64,000 nt of DNA. Source: Brachycybe producta (taxonomy: Eukaryota > Arthropoda > Diplopoda > Playtdesmida > Andrognathidae). Below are positions 57,228 through 64,000 of the stretch, in pieces. Made by a program: the position numbers and the translations under genes. Location: positions 5,628,233 through 5,692,232 of the forward strand of contig JAUPFP010000009.1 of assembly GCA_036925085.1 (NCBI GenBank). The letters run 5' to 3'. Positions within the stretch are counted from its first letter, which is position 1. Each line of letters starts with the position of its first letter. Under the pieces are notes generated by a model, which was given only the letters and a program-made list of their open reading frames with translations, was not told the origin of the DNA and did not search any database.

Positions 57228-57440
57228 GAGTGGCACAACTAAAACTTTTGGGAAAATGAGTTTAAAGTTGCATTTTTTCTATCTCAATTTAATTTAGGGG
57301 AGCCAAATAAACCGATATTGTGAATAGTTAAAACGGTTTTTGCACTTGAAAAGCTCAGCAAAGTAAGCCATGAATCTTCTCTTAACATTAAACTCATTTT
57401 ACACTCCAAAAGTGGTTTTTTTAAGTTGTGCCACTCTTCC
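57228..57440. repeat. Inverted repeat with GAGTGGCACAACT arms
   Basis: GAGTGGCACAACTAAAACTT, TTGGGAAAATGAGTTTAA is mirrored by TTAAACTCATTTTACACTCC, AAAAGTGG and AAGTTGTGCCACTC around a spacer of about 120 bases. Probably the core of another MITE. Confidence 0.7.
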
Positions 57441-57570
57441 AGCCGAGGTGCGATTTCTGCTTTCCTGGGTTTATTTTGCATAAAGCTGAGTATTCATCAA
57501 AATAGCGAGCGAGCATTCTCACTCAGTAATGGTCTTGTGAGTGCCGTTTAGCGAGCGACCTGTTTTAGTC

Positions 57571-57776
57571 ACAGGCAATTAGAAATCGGGACATACAAAA
57601 GTTGGCTGCGCCCTTTTTATGACGACCGGCAACTTCTAATTGGTTTGTTGTGTGGTTCGACGTTGAAAAGGGCGGAGCATGTGACGTCAGACTACATAAA
57701 CAACCAATTAGAAGTTGCGGGTCGTCATAAAAAGGGCGGAGCCAACTTCTGATCATCCCGTTTTCTAATTGCCTGT
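57571..57776. mobile_element. Mutator-like MITE, type A, copy 10
   Basis: A complete palindrome flanked by GTTTTAGTC and GTGTTAGTC, nine bases with one mismatch. Confidence 0.92.
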
Positions 57777-57890
57777 GTGTTAGTCTATCAAATTTTGATA
57801 GAGGATCCTCGAATGACCTGTCCAGGATTCGTTATAGAACTAGGGTACCTTAAATAACGTACTTTTCAACAAAAAAAAATTACGCTCCCA
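57777..57890. repeat. GGATCCTCGAATGACCT family fragment
   Basis: Shares TAGTCTATCAAATTTTGATA, GGATCCTCGAATGACCT and TACCTTAAATAACGTACTTT with the larger copy at 58420-58810, but lacks its centre. Confidence 0.65.
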
Positions 57891-58067
57891 AAAACAAGAA
57901 GTCCCCAAAAATAATATTTTTCTTTCGTTATTTTAAAAATAATTCGCCTTGTTGATTTATTTTCCAATAAAAATTGAATTCTGGAAAAATATGCTACAGG
58001 GTTAAAATGCAAATATTCATACAACAAACTAATAAATATTTTCTGAGCTTTTTTCATTCGCAGTGCA

Positions 58068-58140
58068 TTAGGCCGATTTCACACGATGTGCGCACTTGTC
58101 AACGGGGATCTTTTTTACTTAAGTTGAGATCACCGCTGTC
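58068..58140. mobile_element. CACACGATGTG-ended element, half copy
   Basis: AGGCCGATTTCACACGATGT, GCGCACTTGTCA matches the terminus of the element at 3119. It is cut by the following type A MITE. Confidence 0.5.
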
Positions 58141-58144
58141 CAGT

Positions 58145-58350
58145 ACAGGCAGTTAGAAATCGGTCAGAACTTCAGTTGGCTCCACCCTTGTTATGACGAC
58201 TGGCAACTTCTAAGTGGTTTGTTATGTAGTCTGACGTCACATGCTCCGCCCTTTTCAACGTCAGACTACATAACCAGCCAGTTAGAAGTTGCCGGTCGTC
58301 ATAACAAGGGCGGAGCCAACTGAAGTTCTTTCCGATTTCTAAATGCCTGT
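58145..58350. mobile_element. Mutator-like MITE, type A, copy 11
   Basis: ACAGGCAGTTAGAAATCGGT to GATTTCTAAATGCCTGT. The central part is TGACGTCACATGCTCCGCCC. The flanking 9-mers do not match. Confidence 0.82.
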
Positions 58351-58419
58351 GTTTGCGTGGACTTTGTATTCTCTTCTTTCCCATAAGTTATAACCTAGAG
58401 AGAGCTGACATTTTGTACA

Positions 58420-58810
58420 CTGCTGCCTCTACTAGTGCGACCTGTTAATCTATCAATTTTTGGCGGAGAATCCTCGAATGACCTCCTGTTAGGCGGCAAG
58501 CTTAACAGGAGGTCGTTCGAGGATCCTCTTTTGTGGAGGACAGTCCTCCATTCGGAAGAAATGTCCCGAGGCCAGGATCGTTTACAACAAAGGCAAACAT
58601 TTCCTCCACACAATAAATTTTATAAAAACTTAATTACGTTCTTGGAAGATGGTCCTGGCCGGAGGACAGTTCTTCCGAATGGAGGACTGTCCTCCACAGG
58701 TGGCAAGAATACCTCCTGTCCAGGATCCACCGTTATACGAGGAGGAGGTTACCTTAAATAACGTATTTTTCTACAAAATAAAGCAAATTACACTCCTGTA
58801 GTCCCAAAAA
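58420..58810. repeat. GGAGGACAGTCCTCC family, multi-palindrome copy
   Basis: The first palindrome pairs ATCCTCGAATGACCTCCTGT with TTAACAGGAGGTCGTTCGAG (about 58470-58526). A second pairs GGAGGACAGTCCTCCATTCG with TTCCGAATGGAGGACTGTCC, about 140 bases apart. Related pieces lie at 57777 and 62868. Confidence 0.72.
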
Positions 58811-58966
58811 CAAAAAAAAACACCTTAACATAAACATCATTTGACCTCTGCCCTTTCTTTCCCATGGCAACCAGGCCTAAAATAACAAAGAGAAGAAAGG
58901 AAAAACCAATCGATTTCTTGTTTCAGCAAACAAAATGTTGTAAAATACCTCATAAAAGTAGGCCCT

Positions 58967-59174
58967 ACAGGAAATTAGAAATCGGGACGAACAGAAGTTG
59001 GCTCCGTCCGCCCTTTTTATGACGACCGGCAACTTCTAATCTGGTTTGTTGTATGGTTCGACGTTGAAAAGGGCGGAGCATTACATAACACTACATAACC
59101 GACCAACTAGAAGTTGCGTTCGTTATAAAAAGGGCGGAGCCAACTTCTGTTCGTCCAGATTTCGAATTGCCTGT
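58967..59174. mobile_element. Mutator-like MITE, type A, copy 12
   Basis: ACAGGAAATTAGAAATCGGG to TTTCGAATTGCCTGT. The centre is partly deleted (no complete TGACGTCA). It is separated by seven bases from the next copy and has no matching duplication. Confidence 0.82.
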
Positions 59175-59181
59175 ATAAAAG

Positions 59182-59376
59182 ACAGGCAGTTAGAAATAGG
59201 TGAAAACTTCAGTTGGCTCCGCCCTTGTTATGACGACTGGCACCTTGTAATGTAGTCTGACGTCACATGCTCCGCCCTTTTCAACGTCCGACTACATAAC
59301 CAGCCAATTAGAAGTTGCCAGTCGTTATAAAAAGGGCGGAGCCAACTTCTGTTTGTCCCGTTTTCTAAATGTCTGT
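59182..59376. mobile_element. Mutator-like MITE, type A, copy 13
   Basis: ACAGGCAGTTAGAAATAGGT to TTTTCTAAATGTCTGT. The two ends are of different variants (GGTGAAAACTTCAG and TTCTGTTTGTCCC), so this may be a recombinant of two MITEs. Confidence 0.8.
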
Positions 59377-60065
59377 CAAAAAAGTTGGATATCAATTCTT
59401 AAAACATTATAGAGAAGTAGATTACAACACACAGACACACAAGAGGTCATTTAAAATAATAGAAAAAGCTTCACTTTAAAATTTGAAACATTTTTTTTTA
59501 TATTATAAGCTAATATAATTTTCTGCAAAACTTTGTGTTTAAGGCTTTAATTTGACATTTGAAAAAGTTTTTTTTTGCCTTTTTTCAGCTCATATATGTC
59601 AGGGAAGAGTGATACAAACACAAAAAGTGGACCTAAAAAAAAAGGCTTGACCAAATTTTATTCTCTGCAGAGTTCAATAAAGTTTCTAAAGTAAATAAAT
59701 GGTGGTATATAACCACGTTTATATATATTTGTCCAACAAAACATAAATAAAACCTACCTTCAAAGAGGTAGAAAAAGCAATAACATGATACAATTAAGGT
59801 CTATTATTATTATAAGGTTTTGTGTGTGACTCGTGTTATTTTAATAACATCACATTTAGGGGTGGAGAAAGAGAGGAGCGATTTCCTCCTCACCTTCTAT
59901 TCATCATCTACTCCCCCCCTCTCCCCCCCCTTTAAACGTCATGAATAAGTTTTAAAGGCTTGTTCAGACCTTGAAATAATGCAACAGCAATAAAAAAGCT
60001 TTTGTCCGCTTTCTATTGTGTAAATGTTTAAATCAAGATAAATCTTGGCTTGATTTATTAGATAA

Positions 60066-60311
60066 GGCTTGGTTTATACTCCATAGCTAAGCAGCAAAGC
60101 AGCCCACAAAGCTTCAAAAACAACGTCAGAGCTTCATAGCATGAAGCTAGCTTTGAAATTGTTCAACTTTTCAAAGCTTAGCAATTCAGTGCACCGATCA
60201 TGAAGCTTGAAAGACCACGTGTTTGTATGAACAAACTAAGCTTTGGGGAGCTAATATTTATAAGCTTCAAATCTTGCAAAGCTTAGCAAAGTTTGGAGCA
60301 TAAACCTAGCC
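60066..60311. mobile_element. Harbinger-like MITE, AAGCTT-rich, complete copy
   Basis: Ends GGCTTGGTTTATACTCC and GGAGCATAAACCTAGCC, flanked by TAA on both sides (60063-60065 and 60312-60314). AAGCTT and TTAGC phrases fill both arms. Confidence 0.85.
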
Positions 60312-60324
60312 TAAAGGTAAAGCA

Positions 60325-60690
60325 ACTCCATGTTAGAAAGAAAAAAACGCCAAAAGTGAGCGAAGATTCTTCTGCTTTTTTAAGCTAGACAGAAGACATC
60401 TTGCTTGAGGGCTCCATAGAAATGCAAGGTACGTGGCACCTGCATCCCATTCATAGATGGCCAATTCCACTTGCCAATTAGTTGAAACAAAATGCAGCCT
60501 TTTAGCTCTAAAAGCGTCCAAAACAATCTTAATTATTAGCACGTGACAAATTTACCCAGAACCCATATAAGTGAAGAGAGCACGTGTAGAAATAGTGACG
60601 TAATTAATAGTTTGCCACGTAAAAAAGGAAGGTGAGTCAAGAGTTGAAGAGTGTCAGTACATTTCTATGGAAGGGCTAGTGGCGCCATCT
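60325..60690 (-). mobile_element. 330-bp repeat, GATGGCGCC family, copy 3 (minus)
   Basis: Reverse-oriented: CAGCCTTTTAGCTCTAAAAG, AATTATTAGCACGTGAC, GGTGAGTCAAGAGTTGAAG and finally AGTGGCGCCATCTAATGCTA. Confidence 0.78.
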
Positions 60691-61008
60691 AATGCTACAG
60701 GGACAGCATCAATGATCGAGGCCCTACTTGCATTCTTAAGGTTAAACTGCGTTTTAGCTTTCTGTAGCTTTAACGCTTTGCAGTGCTTTTTGCGGCTTTT
60801 AAAAGCAAACTGTTGCTGCTTTGCTTTCCATAGCTTTCATTCGGTTTGATATTTAAAGCAGAGAATAGCGTTAAAAAACAAACTAACCAATCAGATTCAA
60901 GGAAAAGTTAAAGACAGGCCAGCTGGTTATATATGACTTAGCAGCTACATATTACTTTTTTTGAGCAGGTTCGAGGTTAGATTTTGACACCAATATGCAG
61001 TAATGACT

Positions 61009-61230
61009 ACAGGCATTTAGATATCGGGACAAACACAAGTTGACTCCGCCCTTTTTATGACGACCACCAACTTCTAATTGGTTTGTTGTGTGGTTCGACG
61101 TTGGAAAGGGCGGAGCATGTGTCAATTGGTTGGTTATGTAGTCTGACTACATAACCAACCAATTGGAAATTGCGTTCGTCATAAAACAGGTGCAGCGAAC
61201 TTGTGTTCGTCCCGATTTCTAAATGCCTGT
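61009..61230. mobile_element. Mutator-like MITE, type A, copy 14
   Basis: ACAGGCATTTAGATATCGGG to GATTTCTAAATGCCTGT. The centre has a duplicated GGTTGGTTATGTAGTCTGAC, TACATAACCAACCAAT palindrome in place of TGACGTCA. TAATGACT precedes the left end and recurs seven bases after the right end, consistent with a duplication displaced by an insertion. Confidence 0.82.
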
Positions 61231-61719
61231 GTAGGCCTAATGACTTCATTGCTTGAAATTGTAAAGCCAAATCAAGTAGCAGCTTGAAAGCTACCGGAAG
61301 CGACTATACAGTTTAATCTTTACTTATAAATAGCACAAAATCAGGCTTTGTGAAATAGGAATAGGAGTTAAAAGAGGGAATTAGAAGAGAGGAGAATTAA
61401 TAGTATGATTTGATGCGTTTCAAGGACGCTTTCCTATTGGCTAATAAAAAATCTTATTCTGCATGGCAGAGTTGAAAAAGTGGAAGGAATTCTGCCTTTT
61501 TTTCTGCCTATTTTTCGGCCAGATAAATAGAATTGAATTATTTTTCATGTGTGATCTAGCCTTAAATCTTATTTTTGTTTTTGATTAAGTTTTAGAAATT
61601 TGTTAGATTAGCTTTGTTTTCAGGATTGGAGCTTTTATAAGCTGATTAACCTCTTAGCTGTATATATATATATACAGTATAAGCTTTTATTCTATTCAGA
61701 TTAGAGAAGCTTAAATTTG

Positions 61720-61850
61720 GGCTAAAGTTAACTAGAAGGTGTATTTGGCCACAAATTTTAGATAACTTTATTAGAATAATACTAATATTTTCATGTTGAG
61801 ATTTTTAAAAATGAGCTTTTTGTGTCGCCATGAAAAGTTTATTTTGTGCG
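61720..61850. mobile_element. CTAGAAGGG family, decayed fragment
   Basis: TAACTAGAAGGTGTATTTGG and AATATTTTCATGTTGAGATT followed by AAAAGTTTATTTTGTG, running into the next repeat. Confidence 0.45.
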
Positions 61851-61854
61851 TGTG

Positions 61855-62170
61855 GCGTTAGATGGCGCCACTAGCCCTCCTCTCATAGAAATGTACTGAC
61901 ACTTCAACTCTGACTCGCCTTCCTTTTTTTTTTTTTCACGTGGCAAACTTTTAATTGCGTCATCGCTATTTCTACACGTGCTTTCTTCTGGGTAAGTTGG
62001 TCACGTGCTGATAATAAATTGTTTTGGATCCGCTTTTAGAGCTAAAAGGAGGCTACAATTCTATTTCAACTAATTGGCACGTGTATAGTTTTTGCCACCT
62101 ATGGAGGTTGCAGGGCGCCATCTACCGTGCATTTACACAAGTATTTTTCTATGGAGAGTCCCTCTTAATT
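61855..62170 (+). mobile_element. 330-bp repeat, GATGGCGCC family, copy 4
   Basis: Begins GGCGTTAGATGGCGCCACTA and ends GCAGGGCGCCATCTACCGTG. It is collinear with copy 1, with a short deletion around TTCTGGGTAAGTTGGTCACG. Confidence 0.8.
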
Positions 62171-62867
62171 GATAACGAAAATGTCGTTTTCACAAACATA
62201 CAACAAACGTTTATTTTGAAAGATAGTGTCTTTAGCTTTTAAGCTTTTAAGTTTTGTCACCGTAGCAGCTTTATAAACTATGACATTAAACTGAAAGCTA
62301 TGAGTTAAGACACAAAAAAGGGGAAATTCTAGTAATATTTGGATCCAAAGACACCAACTTTTTTTTTGGCAGCAAGAAAATTCAAATTTAATAAAGGATT
62401 AGTATAAGAGATATTTTGAAAGCCTCGTCAGTCAGGTCTCAAAATGTCGCCACTCATCTTTGCCAAAATATTTTTCAGTTCAAAAATAAAATCTTGCACC
62501 CTACTTTTTCATTTACGGAATGAAAAAAAGACCAAAAAAAAAAAAAGTTTAAAGAAAATTTTTTGGCAAGTATTAAAATTACAAAGTTTTTTCTGCTTTT
62601 CTAAGCAAGGTATATATTTCATCTAAACAGTTGAATGTCATAAGGATTTACTGCTTGCTCCTATGGGCGTGACCAATTTTAACATTAACAAGCTTACTTT
62701 GTAATTTTACCCGCCAAAATTTTGTTAATTATCAATGCAAACTAAAATGGGTCTTAAGCTAATGTCTCACAGGCGTAAAAATACTGCTGAAAACAGAAAC
62801 GAAAACGTATTACAGTTTATGTTGCTATTACACTTTATGAGACGTACAAGTAGGCTTGCCACCTTTC

Positions 62868-62990
62868 TACCTTTGTGGACACAGTCCTCCTCCGACCAGG
62901 ACCGTCCTCCACAAAGACAAACATGCCCTGGCCGGATTACAGTTCTTCCGAATGGAGGACTGTCCTCCGCAGGTGTCAAGCCTACGTACA
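62868..62990. repeat. GGAGGACAGTCCTCC family, short copy
   Basis: GACACAGTCCTCCTCCGACC and CAGTTCTTCCGAATGGAGGA, CTGTCCTCCGCAGGTGTCAA correspond to the second palindrome of the 58420 copy. Confidence 0.7.
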
Positions 62991-63229
62991 AGTGATTCCG
63001 CTTGCACTACGAAAAACCTGAACAGAAAACGTTAAAAAAAAGCTCTTATCTATTGGTATGAAGAGACAATAAACACGTGTAGGATATAGATGGGTGTGGC
63101 AGCCCAAATGACCCTTGCCGTGACCTCATTTTTGTTAACCCTTCCTATTGGCTGCTTTTTGAACAGAAACTGTAAACTGAAAAAAAAAATTGAAACAACC
63201 TCAACTTTTTCCAGTTCGTTTTCAAAAGC

Positions 63230-63413
63230 ACAGACATCTGTAGACAGCTTCCGAATTTCTTTTGTCTCCGCCCTTTTATGAGCATCAGACCAATTAGAAA
63301 TAAAAAGGGCGGAGGATATTGACATCAGACCCAATAAGAAACGAATTAGAAATTGATTATGCTCATAAAAGGGCGGAGCCAAAGAGATTCTGAAGCTGTC
63401 TACAGATGCCTGT
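63230..63413. mobile_element. Mutator-like MITE, type C, copy 4
   Basis: ACAGACATCTGTAGACAGCT to AGCTGTCTACAGATGCCTGT, with a shortened core (ATATTGACATCAGACC). GTTTTCA lies on both sides, displaced by a few bases on the left. Confidence 0.85.
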
Positions 63414-63602
63414 GTTTTCAGCTGCTTTGTTTCAACATGCCCCCACTATGTGGCTGGTTATGTGTCATTGCTTTTGTTACACCTTGTGTCAGCCAATCTT
63501 TAGCGACTCCTTTCAAAGCGTGTATAGTCAAAAATGGAATGACACACAATGACAAACATATGTTTCGTTTCATCATTTGTTGAAACGGAATCCTCACTCT
63601 GT

Positions 63603-63622
63603 CACACACACACACACACACA
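63603..63622. repeat. (CA)n microsatellite
   Basis: About 10 CA units, just upstream of the LINE fragment. Confidence 0.9.
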
Positions 63623-63636
63623 CTCATTCAGTTGAA

Positions 63637-63960
63637 ATGGTTCAGCATAAGGCAGCTAGGTTTGTTTGTGGCCCAGGCACAAATTTACAGATAGTGTCAC
63701 TGAGATGCTGTCAGTGCTACAATGGCATAGTTTGGCACATCGCAGGGCGGAGTTAAGTTTGAGTTATAAGACAATGGAACTCTCTTCCTGGGACAGTGGT
63801 GAATGGGGATAATTTTGTTTTGTGGGATTGACATTTGTATATTCATTTTGTTTTTATATATGTGCTTGACAATGCTTAATGCTGCATGTGGACTTTTATG
63901 TCCCTCTGCCATAGGCCTATTTGGCTGCTAGCAGAGTACTAATTGTAATTGTATTAGTCG
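63637..63960 (+). pseudogene. LINE (non-LTR retrotransposon) ORF2 tail fragment
   Basis: Three short frames together give the usual end of a LINE reverse transcriptase ORF. The first reads VQHKAARFVCG, the next DSVTEMLSVLQWHSLAHRRA and the last WNSLPGTVV with a stop at 63829-63831. A frameshift lies near 63675-63697 and a deletion near 63770. The following AT-rich stretch (to about 63960) may be its 3' untranslated tail. It is 5'-truncated, as is normal for LINE copies. Clade not determined. Confidence 0.78.
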
Positions 63961-64000
63961 TATTATATTGTCCAATGTTTGGATATGCTCTCAGACGAAA

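Larger units (their letters stand above)
10534..63636 (+). other. Probable giant first intron of the PDE3-like gene, repeat-filled
   Basis: From the CAG|GTCAGC donor to near the right edge there is no open reading frame with recognisable host protein similarity on either strand, and the only long ORFs belong to repeats. The simplest reading is an intron of more than 53 kb, but the gene could also be broken or misassembled. Unannotated stretches longer than 300 bases (12980-13560, 18360-18985, 29500-29840, 31780-32475, 35815-36135, 39720-40640, 41420-42890, 43700-44670, 45920-46600, 55805-56370, 59380-60060, 62180-62865) hold only AT-rich DNA with no feature I can name. Confidence 0.5.

Overview
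This is eukaryotic nuclear DNA, AT-rich and crowded with repeats. The likely source is an arthropod. The first two coding exons of a MICAL gene resemble insect MICAL closely in their FAD-binding segment, and short runs of the arthropod telomere motif TTAGG sit inside palindromic repeats. Retention of a PDE3-type phosphodiesterase argues against a dipteran fly. The species cannot be named from the sequence.

Only two host genes can be supported. They point away from each other. MICAL lies on the minus strand: coding exons at 789-1079 and 484-691 are joined by a clean phase-0 intron, and the gene runs off the left edge. A PDE3-like cyclic nucleotide phosphodiesterase lies on the plus strand. Its first coding exon (9460-10533) encodes a six-pass membrane region with basic, Ser-rich phosphorylation motifs and ends at a splice donor. 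No catalytic-domain exon appears in the remaining 53 kb, so most of the window is probably PDE3 intron 1.

The other roughly 62 kb is almost entirely repeats. (1) About 24 copies of a palindromic family of about 200 bp, with three types of end and one shared core, flanked by 9-10 bp target duplications (Mutator-like MITEs). (2) A cohort of Harbinger-like MITEs with TTA/TAA duplications and long inverted ends. (3) An approximately 800 bp TTAA-flanked palindrome in three copies, one split by a complete LTR retroelement. (4) That retroelement, 47208-55067 on the minus strand: two apparently identical 2,187 bp LTRs, a tRNA-Ser-type primer site, a polypurine tract and a 204-codon gag ORF, but no intact pol. 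(5) A tRNA-derived SINE in two copies, both interrupted by MITEs. (6) A hAT MITE, a truncated LINE tail, other palindromic families, minisatellites and microsatellites.

The clearest result is the nested insertion history: retroelement in TTAA palindrome, MITE in SINE, MITE beside MITE sharing one target, and a TTAGG-loop palindrome inside a Harbinger-like MITE. I found no operon, CRISPR array, rRNA gene or functional tRNA gene, and no convincing new multi-gene system.
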